From positions 1 to 15,078 of the forward strand of contig JAEZAF010000007.1 in the NCBI GenBank assembly GCA_023430545.1: 15,078 bases of DNA, given 5' to 3'. Made by a program: the position numbers and the translations under genes. The notes below the pieces were generated by a model that searched no databases, was not told where the DNA came from, and saw only the letters and a list, made by a program, of their open reading frames with translations. Source of the stretch: Chloroflexota bacterium. GTDB taxonomy: Bacteria; Chloroflexota; Anaerolineae; Aggregatilineales; Phototrophicaceae. Positions 1 to 7,248 of the stretch are shown here, piece by piece (the first letter of the stretch is position 1; every line of letters begins with the position of its first letter).

Positions 1-708
1 ATCGAGTACGACCAGCTTTACCGCATCATGCAGCTTGCGGATCGGGTCTCGGTCAACCTTGAGGGACCGACACAGGAACGCCTGAACGCGCTTGCGCCGA
101 AGAAGGATTTCGATGCTGAACTGCTGCAGATGCTGCGCTGGGTGCATGACATCCGCCAGAAGCACCCGCATGAGAAGCTGGCGCGCCCGGTGACACAGTT
201 CGTGGTCGGCGCGGTTGGGGATACGGATGTCGAACTGCTGTCACTCACCGAACGACTGATGAAGCAGTGGGGAATCGTGCGGACATACTACTCGGCTTTC
301 TCGCCGGTGCTGCATACCCCGTTCGAGAATCTGCCACCGGTCGATCCGCTGCGTGAACACCGGCTGTATCAGGCCAGCTTTCTGCTGCGCGATTATGGCT
401 GGAATGTCGAGGAACTGTCGTTTGCGCAGTCGCTCAATCTGCGGCTGGATGTCGATCCCAAGAAGGCATGGGCAGATGACCATCTGACACATGTGCCGGT
501 TGAGATCATGACCGCCTCACGAGAGGAACTGCTGCGCGTGCCGGGGTTTGGACCAAAAGCGGCAGACGCCATTGTCAGCGCCCGCCGCTCCACTCATCTG
601 ACCGACCTCGCGCAGCTTCGTAAGCTCAGCATCCGCGCACCGGAGCAGTCTGCACCGTATATCCTGCTGAACGGCAGTCGTCCGCCGCAGCAGATGACGC
701 TGCTTTAG
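1..708 (+). CDS. Putative DNA modification/repair radical SAM protein (UDG-linked), C-terminal part
   Basis: The reading frame is open from base 1, so the gene starts upstream. About 235 residues are visible and the radical SAM CxxxCxxC core is outside the window. The pattern of a VGAVGDTD stretch, then RTYYSAFSPV, then LREHRLYQASFLLRDYGW, then LDVDPKKAWA, matches my memory of the TIGR03916-type radical SAM family (about 410 residues), which is often encoded beside a uracil-DNA-glycosylase-like partner. Near the C-terminus, ELLRVPGFGPKAADAI is a helix-hairpin-helix DNA-binding motif (VPGFGPK hairpin), which supports a role on DNA. The exact reaction of the family is not established. The expected glycosylase partner is not downstream; it could lie to the left. 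The TAG stop overlaps the stop of the opposing gene by 4 bp. Confidence 0.82.
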   Translation: MEYDQLYRIMQLADRVSVNLEGPTQERLNALAPKKDFDAELLQMLRWVHDIRQKHPHEKLARPVTQFVVGAVGDTDVELLSLTERLMKQWGIVRTYYSAFSPVLHTPFENLPPVDPLREHRLYQASFLLRDYGWNVEELSFAQSLNLRLDVDPKKAWADDHLTHVPVEIMTASREELLRVPGFGPKAADAIVSARRSTHLTDLAQLRKLSIRAPEQSAPYILLNGSRPPQQMTLL

Positions 709-1037
709 TCCATCACGTATTCCATCGCTTCATCGATCAGATGCTGATACTGGGGGTAAACCTCGGCATCAGGGTGATCGATGTTAATCCACGCCTTCCA
801 CACACCAGAGCCATCTCCACCCGGCGAAAACTGATGCATCTCGTCATGCGCCGCGATGAGTTCCTGCACGCGGTCCTGCGGAAGCTTGAGGATCAGGCCC
901 TTGCTGCCGACAAACGCGAAGATTTTGCCATTCGGTGCTTTATAGGAAGGATAGCCAAACGACTTTCCGGGTTTCACACCGGGGCGGTCGATCAGTTCAT
1001 CAATGATGGGTTTCAGGTCTTCGCGGTACGGGTCCAT
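705..1037 (-). CDS. TfoX/Sxy N-terminal-like or MmcQ/YjbR-like small protein
   Basis: This 110-residue protein is compact and has no signal peptide or membrane segment. The segment with PGVKPGKSFGYPSYK, GKIFAFVGSKGLILKLP and a late VWKAWINID resembles the fold shared by TfoX N-terminal and YjbR-like domains, which are small alpha/beta proteins of uncertain biochemical role. The frame stays open upstream to 1073, but I chose the ATG at 1037 because GAAGGAAAA lies about 8 bases before it and a candidate promoter sits at 1082-1110. The gene is convergent with the radical SAM gene and the two stops overlap (705-708), so there is no room for a terminator between them. Family assignment is by eye; function unknown. 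Confidence 0.65.
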   Translation of the reverse strand: MDPYREDLKPIIDELIDRPGVKPGKSFGYPSYKAPNGKIFAFVGSKGLILKLPQDRVQELIAAHDEMHQFSPGGDGSGVWKAWINIDHPDAEVYPQYQHLIDEAMEYVMD

Positions 1038-1081
1038 AGGGTGTTTTCCTTCGGCAGTTTTTAACCAGAACAAACATTCTA

Positions 1082-1110
1082 ATTATGCCGTAAATCAAGG
1101 AAATCCGCAA
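1082..1110 (-). promoter_or_regulatory. Candidate sigma-70-type promoter of the TfoX/YjbR-like gene
   Basis: Read on the minus strand, TTGCGG (-35, 1105-1110) and CATAAT (-10, 1082-1087) are separated by exactly 17 bases. The -10 matches the consensus at 5 of 6 positions and the -35 at the leading TTG. It would give a leader of about 40 bases before the ATG at 1037. Found by eye only. Confidence 0.4.
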
Positions 1111-1128
1111 CAGATTGCTGACCGTTTT

Positions 1129-1141
1129 TCAGATCATCTGA
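1129..1141. promoter_or_regulatory. 13-bp perfect dyad, possible operator
   Basis: TCAGAT-C-ATCTGA is a perfect 6-1-6 palindrome in the divergent intergenic region between the TfoX/YjbR-like gene and the transglutaminase-like gene. It could be an operator, but it is short and alone. No T-run follows, so it is not a terminator. Confidence 0.2.
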
Positions 1142-1295
1142 TGTCCAAAGTGAGAGGAAACCGGAGCGCGATAAAATGCTCAGCAGAAGACCCATAAGAT
1201 AACTCGATCCTCGTCAAAACACCAACTTTTGGGACGCTTCCCTTTCCGGTTCAGGTGGATACTGCGAGTATCATATGACCACCGGAGACCCTGCC

Positions 1296-2231
1296 ATGAA
1301 CGCCCCTGTCACCGAGAATGAACTGGACTTCTATATCCTGCAGACGCGCTTCACTGATCCCGGAGAATTTGCATCGGCCTACGACGCGCTCCCGCCGCTC
1401 AACGCCAACGGCACGCCGCAGATTGATGCACTGTGCTCGATCGTGCGCGGTATCTACGTCCACTATATGGACTCGCGTTCGCCGCAGGACGTGGAACGCC
1501 GCAAAGAGGTGGACCTGCGTCACATCGATGCCCGCCTGCGCCGCGCCCTGGAACTCGATCCCGCGCCGATCACACAGCCACGCCCTGAAGATCGGCGCGT
1601 AGTCGGCTGCTGTCACGATGCCGCGCTGACACTGGTCTCGATGCTGCGGCATCAGGGGATTCCGGCGCGTAACCGCGTGGGCTTCGCAACCTATATCCGA
1701 CTGCCCGGTGGCGAAGGCTTCCATGTCGATCATGTCGTCGCAGAATACTGGAATGTCGTCCAGCAGCGCTGGATACTGGTCGATCCCGAACAGGACGCAC
1801 GGCTGATGCGGCATAATCAGATCGACTTCGATGTCCACGACATCCCGCGTGACCGCTTTCTGGTCGGTGGGGCGGCATGGCAGATGTGTCAGGCAGGCGA
1901 GGCTGATCCGAACCTGTTTGGCGGCGCACCGGATGATGATTTCTTCAGAGGGATGTGGCCGATCCGTGTGCGGATGCTCAGCGACCTGTGTACGCTGAAC
2001 CGCGTCGAGCTTCTGCTGTGGGATACATGGGGCTGGATGAATTATGGCCTCGAACTGGATGACGACGCGCTGCATCTGCTGGACGAATTAGCGGCACTGA
2101 CGGCAGCCGATCCGTTAGACTTCGCGGCGGTGCGGAGATTCTGGCTGGCGCATCCGGAGTTTCACGCTCCGGAGTCTGTCATGTGCTACAGCCCGATTGT
2201 CGAGCCGTTTGAGGTTGTGTTGAGATTATGA
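1296..2231 (+). CDS. Transglutaminase-like superfamily (cysteine protease fold) protein
   Basis: Cytoplasmic by sequence (no signal peptide or membrane segment), 311 residues from this start. The core motif GCCHDAALTLVSMLRHQGIPAR is the transglutaminase-like nucleophile region (GxC followed by LLRxxGIPAR). It is followed by HVDHVVAEYW, with the likely catalytic His four residues before a Glu, and by RWILVDPEQ with the likely catalytic Asp. Counted from this start, the presumed triad is Cys106, His146 and Asp163. Such proteins can be proteases, amidases or transglutaminases; the substrate cannot be read here. An upstream in-frame ATG exists at 1275, but GGAG at 1284-1287 is 8 bases from the ATG at 1296, so I prefer the latter. 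The roughly 140-residue C-terminal part (DDDFFRGMWPIRVR onward) looks helical and is probably family-specific. The gene converges on the next one with 26 bp between them. Confidence 0.75.
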   Translation: MNAPVTENELDFYILQTRFTDPGEFASAYDALPPLNANGTPQIDALCSIVRGIYVHYMDSRSPQDVERRKEVDLRHIDARLRRALELDPAPITQPRPEDRRVVGCCHDAALTLVSMLRHQGIPARNRVGFATYIRLPGGEGFHVDHVVAEYWNVVQQRWILVDPEQDARLMRHNQIDFDVHDIPRDRFLVGGAAWQMCQAGEADPNLFGGAPDDDFFRGMWPIRVRMLSDLCTLNRVELLLWDTWGWMNYGLELDDDALHLLDELAALTAADPLDFAAVRRFWLAHPEFHAPESVMCYSPIVEPFEVVLRL

Positions 2232-2257
2232 GGTCCACTCTAAACCGATTGATACCT

Positions 2258-2896
2258 CTAAAGGACAATCGACTTCACTTTTTTCTGAAGCTTCGAGTGG
2301 ATTTCGGCACCTGATGAACCAATAATGGCAAAGTGTTTTCCTGAAGGGGAGAACCCGGCTTTAATCCAGTCGGTGTAGATACCGAATTTGATCGCGGTAC
2401 GGTTGCCAATAAAATTTACCCTACCCGGGTAGGATAAGTACAATGTGACCGTCGGTCTGGGCCACCAGGGGTAAATGACATCAAGGTGCCAGCCATCGGT
2501 CATATGTATTCCATCTCCTGCCGATACACCAAAAATATCAATGTCTTCGCCTGTCAGGGGAATGCGAAAGCGAAGGTCATTATGATGCATCGCATCATAC
2601 GTTGCTTCACTTTCAGCGTCACGGTGAAGCATTTCTCCGCTTATAGGATCATTAATGCTGTATCCATCATGCGAAATAAGGACAAAACGATTATCTGAAG
2701 TCCAGCCAGCGGCGATGACACCAGCAGCACGTATCTCGATCCAATGATTCCACGGTGGTGAAGGCATTGTTTCTTCAAGAAATCGCGCTTCGGCTAACAT
2801 ACGCTCCTCTGTTTCATTAAGCGGAGATGATTGCAATTTTGATTTCTCCCGAAGGGACCAATTGAATGTTATGAGAACGGCGGACAATGCCTGCAT
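2258..2896 (-). CDS. Hypothetical protein, not recognised
   Basis: Up to 212 residues, soluble, rich in aromatic residues (GWHLDVIYPWWPRP, NHWIEIRAAGV). There is a repeated beta-strand-like pattern such as WTSDNRFVLISHDGYSINDPISGEMLHR and FSPSGKHFAIIGSSGAEI. That resembles a small beta-rich domain of the kind seen in orphan or toxin-immunity proteins, but I cannot place it in a family. The gene is visibly more AT-rich than its neighbours. The start is uncertain. The first ATG (2896) lies inside a REP-like palindrome that also supplies an AGGGA. An internal TTG at 2836 follows GGGAG with 9 bases. The ATG at 2800 follows GAGGAG with only 3 bases. The repeat may have replaced the original 5' end. 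Function unknown. Confidence 0.6.
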   Translation of the reverse strand: MQALSAVLITFNWSLREKSKLQSSPLNETEERMLAEARFLEETMPSPPWNHWIEIRAAGVIAAGWTSDNRFVLISHDGYSINDPISGEMLHRDAESEATYDAMHHNDLRFRIPLTGEDIDIFGVSAGDGIHMTDGWHLDVIYPWWPRPTVTLYLSYPGRVNFIGNRTAIKFGIYTDWIKAGFSPSGKHFAIIGSSGAEIHSKLQKKVKSIVL

Positions 2897-3010
2897 TGTC
2901 CCTACATCCTACGCGCTGTGTAGAAACGCGACGGCACGTCCGCAAATGGCATATCGTCACCACAGCGGAAGCCCCGGACATGCACGGCATGTATCGCGTC
3001 CCTACAATGC
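2882..3010. repeat. REP/MITE-like palindromic repeat cluster
   Basis: Two palindromic units lie about 95 bp apart. The first (2882-2901) is GGACAATGC-CT-GCATTGTCC, a perfect 9-bp stem. The second (2978-2992) is ACATGC-ACG-GCATGT. Each is followed within a few bases by GTCCCTACA (at 2899 and 2998). Short palindromes attached to TGTAGGGAC-type ends are, from general knowledge, common intergenic repeats in filamentous bacteria. That these belong to such a family is inference from pattern. No coding potential is convincing between the units, and no transposase is present. Confidence 0.55.
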
Positions 3011-3032
3011 ATCTATAGCCCAAACCTATCCC

Positions 3033-4598
3033 TCAATTAAACAACTCCGCCAGGACGAGGATGAACGACCCGCTGGTCGGATCAGCCGGAGGCTCCGCCC
3101 GTGAGACACGCAGATAGTAGATGCCGGTACGCGGAAGCGTGAAGCGCTCGATCCGTGCCGTCAGCGTATCCTCTGAAGTGCCGCTCGACAGCACCCGCTG
3201 ATCGGCATCCAGCAGCGCCAAAGCCGGAATCAGTGAGCCTTCGCTGCGAGTCACGGTGCTGGTCAGCGTATCACCCTGCACACCGTAGAAGGCAAACAGT
3301 GCCGTCGTCGCCCCGCTGTTGATATTACCGGTCGCGGTCGAACCGTAGACCATACGGGATGCGTCTTCGTCCACCGTCTCGAAGGCATTGCCGACCGAGA
3401 CCATCTCCAGCCGGAAGCGCCCCGTCGTCTGGCTGCCTTCGCCGCTGTACCGTGTGGCGATCACGTAATAGGTGCCATCCGCTGGAATGCGATACTCGGC
3501 AATCTGCGCGTTCTGATTGCCATCGGCCACATCGTCATTGTTGACCAGCTCTTCCAGATTGGCATTCGTCAGGCTCAGGAAGCTGTCGATATTGCCGCTG
3601 ATGCGGTTCATGCGCAGGGTGATGATGTCATCGCGCCGCGCCTGAAAGACGTAGTAAAGCTGAAGTTTATCAGCGGTGATCTCACCTTCTACCGGGCGAT
3701 CCGGCTGCAAACGGATCGCGACCTGTGGCGAAATCCCGACGCCGCTGGACTCCGCACGCTGCAACGTCAGCAGAAATTCACCGCTGGTCGTCCCCGCTGG
3801 GCCGCCGCGCCGCGTGGCGATAATCAGAAACGAGTCGGTCTCCTCAATCACCAGATCGGCAATCTGCGAATTGGTCGAGCCGTCGCGGTCGTCGTTTTCC
3901 GCAATGATGCGCCTGTTGCGATCTACGATGTACAGGTACGGGTCAAGATTGCCGGAGTCGCGCAGCATCGTCAGCGTGATGATGTCCCCACGCTCTGCCC
4001 GGAAGCTGTAATAGACTTCCACCTGACTATCGTTGACCGTATTCGCGACGGTGTCGCCATAGCGCAGCGCACTGCCGGACTCGAAGCTGACGCCGACCCG
4101 TGTGATCACCAGTTCGAAATCGCCGGACGTGCTGCCGAGTCCGTAGCCGAAGCGTGCCACCACCACCGTATATTCGCCATTCGCCGGGATGCGTAACTGC
4201 CGCACATGCGGGGCGCGTGCGCCTTCACTGTCATCACGGCTGATAAGCGCCGTCCCGGAGGCATCCAGCACCGTCAGCACCGGGTCCAGCGTGCCAGAGG
4301 TGACCGTCAATCGAATATCAAGATATTCCCCGCGCCGGCCTTCAAAGCGGTAGACCCGACTCGGTACTGCGCCATCCAGCCGCGCCGCGACGACCTCGCC
4401 GTAGGTGATCTGCGGCGCAGCATTGACCGACGTTGGTGTGACATCCTGCGCACGGACGCTCATTACCGCAAAGACCATCAGGCCGAGCGCCATCCAGAGT
4501 ACAGACAACCAGCGTTCCCACCGGCAAAGTTCATCAGCAAAAGAGGAATAACGGAACCCGCGTAACATCAACAGTCGATCTCGTTTCAATCGCTTCAA
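3033..4598 (-). CDS. Secreted protein with four tandem PPC (pre-peptidase C-terminal) domains
   Basis: Up to 521 residues. A basic N-terminus is followed by one hydrophobic segment (about residues 30-49) and a likely signal-peptidase I site at SVRA-QD (residue 50), so the protein is exported or membrane-tethered. The mature part is four beta-sandwich modules of roughly 100 residues at about 66-168, 179-282, 300-402 and 417-519. Each opens with a YGxxV- or GEI-type strand, then YxFxxxxGDxITLxM, an SGxLDPxLxxxD turn, an acidic loop (NDDRDG, NNDDVADG) and IPxxGxYxVxATR...TSGxFxLxL. This is the PPC pattern, often found in secreted peptidases and adhesins. No catalytic domain is present, so the protein is probably a surface or extracellular binding protein. 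The frame opens at a TTG (4598); an ATG at 4568 (residue 11) still leaves the full signal peptide. Neither start has a strong ribosome site. Transcribed divergently from the DUF4397 gene. Confidence 0.8.
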   Translation of the reverse strand: MKRLKRDRLLMLRGFRYSSFADELCRWERWLSVLWMALGLMVFAVMSVRAQDVTPTSVNAAPQITYGEVVAARLDGAVPSRVYRFEGRRGEYLDIRLTVTSGTLDPVLTVLDASGTALISRDDSEGARAPHVRQLRIPANGEYTVVVARFGYGLGSTSGDFELVITRVGVSFESGSALRYGDTVANTVNDSQVEVYYSFRAERGDIITLTMLRDSGNLDPYLYIVDRNRRIIAENDDRDGSTNSQIADLVIEETDSFLIIATRRGGPAGTTSGEFLLTLQRAESSGVGISPQVAIRLQPDRPVEGEITADKLQLYYVFQARRDDIITLRMNRISGNIDSFLSLTNANLEELVNNDDVADGNQNAQIAEYRIPADGTYYVIATRYSGEGSQTTGRFRLEMVSVGNAFETVDEDASRMVYGSTATGNINSGATTALFAFYGVQGDTLTSTVTRSEGSLIPALALLDADQRVLSSGTSEDTLTARIERFTLPRTGIYYLRVSRAEPPADPTSGSFILVLAELFN

Positions 4599-4665
4599 TC
4601 AAATCGCCTATAAAAGTCAAACGCCGTCCATTCTACAGACAGCGGACCGTGCAGCCTACGCTTCA

Positions 4666-4693
4666 ATTATAACGGAGGACTCATACTCAGTAT
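4666..4693 (-). promoter_or_regulatory. Candidate -10 with overlapping upstream dyad for the PPC-protein gene
   Basis: On the minus strand a perfect TATAAT lies at 4666-4671. The position expected for -35 has no good TTGACA match. It overlaps ATACT-C-AGTAT (4683-4693), a perfect 5-1-5 palindrome. A consensus -10 with a poor -35 under a dyad would fit an activated or repressed promoter, but this is inference from position only. The resulting leader would be about 60-90 bases depending on the start codon. Confidence 0.35.
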
Positions 4694-4728
4694 TGAGGTC
4701 CCATCCCAGTTTAAACCCACCTTAGACT

Positions 4729-4757
4729 TTGACGCTTCTGCCTGAGTAGTCTTTAAG
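4729..4757 (+). promoter_or_regulatory. Candidate sigma-70-type promoter of the DUF4397 gene
   Basis: TTGACG (-35, 4729-4734, 5 of 6 matches) and TTTAAG (-10, 4752-4757, 4 of 6) are 17 bases apart. Transcription would begin near 4764 and leave a leader of about 110 bases containing the hairpin at 4801-4823. Confidence 0.45.
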
Positions 4758-4800
4758 TATCCGCACTTTAGGGCCGTTTTCGGTGATACAGTGTTTTGCA

Positions 4801-4823
4801 GCGGCTGGGATCACGCCAGCCGC
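4801..4823 (+). promoter_or_regulatory. Leader hairpin upstream of the DUF4397 gene
   Basis: GCGGCTGG-GATCACG-CCAGCCGC is a perfect 8-bp stem with a 7-base loop, about 40 bases before the ribosome site. There is no following T-run, so it is not a canonical terminator. It may stabilise the mRNA or be a protein-binding leader element. It does not resemble a riboswitch I know. Confidence 0.4.
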
Positions 4824-4876
4824 ATCCCTTATCTACGGAAACCTGAATGACGACCGACTACTATAAGGAGTGAAGC

Positions 4877-6082
4877 ATGAAGACATTCCGTATCACCGCC
4901 CGCATGGCGGCCATCCTGTTCAGTGTGGCACTGCTGCTGATTGCCAGCCTGAGTGTCAGCGCGCAGTCCGAAGAAACACCCGAACCCGAAGCACCCGTTG
5001 CAACTGAAGAAATGGCGGCAACCGAAGAAGCCAGCGACAGCATGGCAGGCGATCCGTTCTACAGCGGCAATGGCAGTGCCGTCGTCGCCAATGTCGATGA
5101 CCTGCTCGACCCGGAAGCGGGTTCCGGCTTCGTGCGCTTTGCCCACGTCTCCCCGGACTCCGGCCCGATTGATATTTACCTGAACGACCTGGCGACTCCG
5201 CTGGTGACTAACCTGATGCTGGGTGAATACACTGGCGCAGTGCGTCTGCCCTCTGGTGCGCATACCTTCATCGCGCGTGCCGCCGGAAGCGCCGCTGACA
5301 GCGAAGCCCTCACCCAGTTCGACTGGGAACTGACCTCCAACAGCACCTGGCTGGTGATGGCGGTCGGGACACAGGAGCAGGCCAGCTTCCTGCTGGAGCC
5401 GCTGAACGTAGTGCGCAATATCACTGAAGATGTGGCGCGTGTGCGCGTGGCAAATGTAAACCCGTACCTCGGCGGTCTGAGTGTGAACGTCGAGGGCGGT
5501 GATCCGCTGGCACAGGGGCTGGAATGGATGGGGACCGCTGACGTGGACCTGCCCGCCGCCGATGCGAACATCAGCATCACCGATGCCGAAGGTAACGCTG
5601 TGGGCGAACCGATCAGCGTGACACTGGATCAGCACATGCATTACACCATCCTGCTGACCAGCACCGGTGATCAGGCTGTCGTCACCCCGATCGTGATCGC
5701 CAGCCCGCGTGACACCAGCCGCGTGCGTTTCGTCAGCGAACGTGCTGACGCTGTTGAAATCCTGCTGATGCCGATCGGCGAGATTCTGGTCCCGCAGCTC
5801 GACGCTGGTGGTGAAACCGACTACATCACACTCGGCAGCGAAGCCGCGACCTTCGGCGCTTATGCCCCTGGCACCGGCCCAACCGGTCAGAATCTGGCAG
5901 GTGTCCCGGTCCAGCTTGAACCCGGTTATGATTTCACCGTCACCTTCCGGGCAGATGGCAGCGCCGAAGTCACCGAGAAGGTCTTCACCGATCCGATGAC
6001 CATGACCGACGCTGATGCGGAATCCGACATGGAAACCGACGCCGCGACGGAAGAAGCCGCCGCAACCGAAGAAGCAGGATAA
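4877..6082 (+). CDS. Secreted DUF4397 domain-containing protein
   Basis: 401 residues. A clear Sec signal peptide (basic start, hydrophobic 10-24, SVSA-QS near residue 29) predicts export. After a low-complexity acidic linker (about 31-58, Glu/Pro/Thr/Ala), residues 84-137 carry the DUF4397 signature: GFVRFAHVSPDSGPIDIYLN, then LxLGEYTGAVRLPSGAHTF. Related but weaker modules start at about 187 (ARVRVANVNPYLGGLSVNV) and 281 (SRVRFVSERADAVEILL), so the protein is a chain of three beta-rich modules. A second acidic Ala/Thr/Glu tail (about 377-401) ends it. DUF4397 proteins are extracytoplasmic with no known enzymatic activity; a cell-surface or matrix role is inferred. AAGGAG at 4865-4870, 6 bases before the ATG, fixes the start. 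A strong bidirectional terminator follows at 6115-6156. Confidence 0.85.
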   Translation: MKTFRITARMAAILFSVALLLIASLSVSAQSEETPEPEAPVATEEMAATEEASDSMAGDPFYSGNGSAVVANVDDLLDPEAGSGFVRFAHVSPDSGPIDIYLNDLATPLVTNLMLGEYTGAVRLPSGAHTFIARAAGSAADSEALTQFDWELTSNSTWLVMAVGTQEQASFLLEPLNVVRNITEDVARVRVANVNPYLGGLSVNVEGGDPLAQGLEWMGTADVDLPAADANISITDAEGNAVGEPISVTLDQHMHYTILLTSTGDQAVVTPIVIASPRDTSRVRFVSERADAVEILLMPIGEILVPQLDAGGETDYITLGSEAATFGAYAPGTGPTGQNLAGVPVQLEPGYDFTVTFRADGSAEVTEKVFTDPMTMTDADAESDMETDAATEEAAATEEAG

Positions 6083-6114
6083 CCTGACGGTTTAGTCCTG
6101 TAACCTGTAGCACA

Positions 6115-6156
6115 AAAACGGGGAAGGTGTCCGATGAACGACGCCTTCCCCGTTTT
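6115..6156. terminator. Bidirectional intrinsic terminator
   Basis: A 17-bp stem (6115-6131 with 6140-6156, one G-T wobble) with an 8-base loop has AAAA on the left and TTTT on the right. The core is CGGGGAAGG paired with CCTTCCCCG. It lies between the convergent DUF4397 and sigma-factor genes and can serve both strands. Confidence 0.85.
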
Positions 6157-6184
6157 CAATTCTGATCGCTGGTACCACTGCCAC

Positions 6185-7165
6185 TCAGGCCGATGGGCTG
6201 TCATCAAACGCGATTGCTTCAGCATCAGCCAGTGACGGTTCTATCTTCTGCAGCTTGTCGGGGTTGAACAGGTTATGCACCAGTTGAATTCGTCCTTCGA
6301 TAATGGTGAAGGTCACCACAGCCAGAATCCGGTGCGTGTCCCGCAGCACCAGCGCCGGACTCCCATTGATTTCCGTTATCAGGACCTGTCCGTCTTCCGG
6401 GATAAAGCGTCCAAGGTTGCGGTACAGACGCAGCGCCATCGTCCGTCCATAAACCGGCTGCGGGGATGCCGGGGCCTTTCCGCCGCCATCAGAAACCAAC
6501 TGCACATCTTCGGCCAACAGTTCCGTCAGCACGTCGATATCCCCTGTACTGACCGCTTTCACAAAACGTTCGATCAGGGCACGGTGCCCCTCGGTCGATG
6601 CCTCAAAGCGCGGACGGTGCGCCATCAGATCGCGCTTGGCGTTATGATAATAGCGTCGGCAGTTATCCTCACGCTTGCCGATCATCCGGGCGATGTCACT
6701 GTAGGGATAATCGAACACCTCGCGCAGCAGAAACACCGCCCGCTCCACCGGAGACAGCCGTTCCAGCACATGCAGGAACGCCAGAGAGATCGACTCGCGG
6801 CGCGCATAGGCCGTGCCGGGAAGCTCAATCCCCGCGAAGTCAGTCCCGTCGTGCGTCACCAGCGGCTCCGGCAGCCAGATGCCGACATACTGTTCGCGCT
6901 GTGCTCTGGCTGATTTCAACTGGTCGAGGCACAGCCGTGTGATAATCGTCGTCAGATACGCTTTCGGCGACTCCACCTCGGCAGCATTAACGCGCTGATA
7001 GCGCAGAAACGCTTCCTGCACCATATCCTCCGCTTCCATCGCGCTGCCCAGCATCCGATAGGCAATCGAGAACAACAGCGGACGATACTTCTCGAAGTCC
7101 TGCTCGAAGTCACGCGCTGCATCCTCTGCCCCTGTGACCCTATTATCCTGATCAGAAGTCCTCAT
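6185..7165 (-). CDS. ECF41-type RNA polymerase sigma factor with fused SnoaL-like domain
   Basis: 326 residues from the chosen ATG. Region sigma-2 spans about 25-90 (YRPLLFSIAYRMLGSAMEAEDMVQEAFLRY, with DMVQEAF as the helicase-like core motif). The linker carries WLPEP (97-101), and sigma-4 spans about 125-180 (LSPVERAVFLLREVFDYPYSDIARMIG). The C-terminal 130 residues form a SnoaL/NTF2-like domain with DGGGK (226-230) and NPDKL (301-305). WLPEP, DGGGK and NPDKL are, from memory, the diagnostic motifs of group ECF41, where the fused domain controls sigma activity in place of an anti-sigma factor. The frame extends upstream to a GTG at 7252 that overlaps the oxidoreductase stop, but that extension would encode the hairpin at 7211-7233. 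I therefore prefer the ATG at 7165, although its ribosome site is weak. The FAD oxidoreductase upstream is the classic kind of ECF41 partner. Confidence 0.9.
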   Translation of the reverse strand: MRTSDQDNRVTGAEDAARDFEQDFEKYRPLLFSIAYRMLGSAMEAEDMVQEAFLRYQRVNAAEVESPKAYLTTIITRLCLDQLKSARAQREQYVGIWLPEPLVTHDGTDFAGIELPGTAYARRESISLAFLHVLERLSPVERAVFLLREVFDYPYSDIARMIGKREDNCRRYYHNAKRDLMAHRPRFEASTEGHRALIERFVKAVSTGDIDVLTELLAEDVQLVSDGGGKAPASPQPVYGRTMALRLYRNLGRFIPEDGQVLITEINGSPALVLRDTHRILAVVTFTIIEGRIQLVHNLFNPDKLQKIEPSLADAEAIAFDDSPSA

Positions 7166-7210
7166 CCGCTTACTGCTTTCACTCACTGTTCTCTTTGATC
7201 TATGAGACGG

Positions 7211-7237
7211 TGGGCGGGATTCAATCCCGCCCATTTT
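7211..7237. terminator. Terminator-like hairpin between oxidoreductase and sigma genes
   Basis: TGGGCGGGAT-TCA-ATCCCGCCCA is a perfect 10-bp stem with a 3-base loop, followed by TTTT on the plus strand only. Both flanking genes read on the minus strand, where no T-run follows, so there it may act only as an attenuator or processing site. Its stem sequence is almost the same as the terminator at 13431-13457. Confidence 0.5.
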
Positions 7238-7248
7238 CAGACTGCACC

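Noticed and set aside
1251..2075. Minus-strand open frame of 274 codons across the transglutaminase-like gene
   Set aside because: Antisense shadow with no domain pattern; the plus-strand frame carries the catalytic motifs.
4829..5641. Minus-strand open frame of 270 codons across the DUF4397 gene
   Set aside because: Antisense shadow; the plus-strand frame has a signal peptide, a ribosome site and a terminator.
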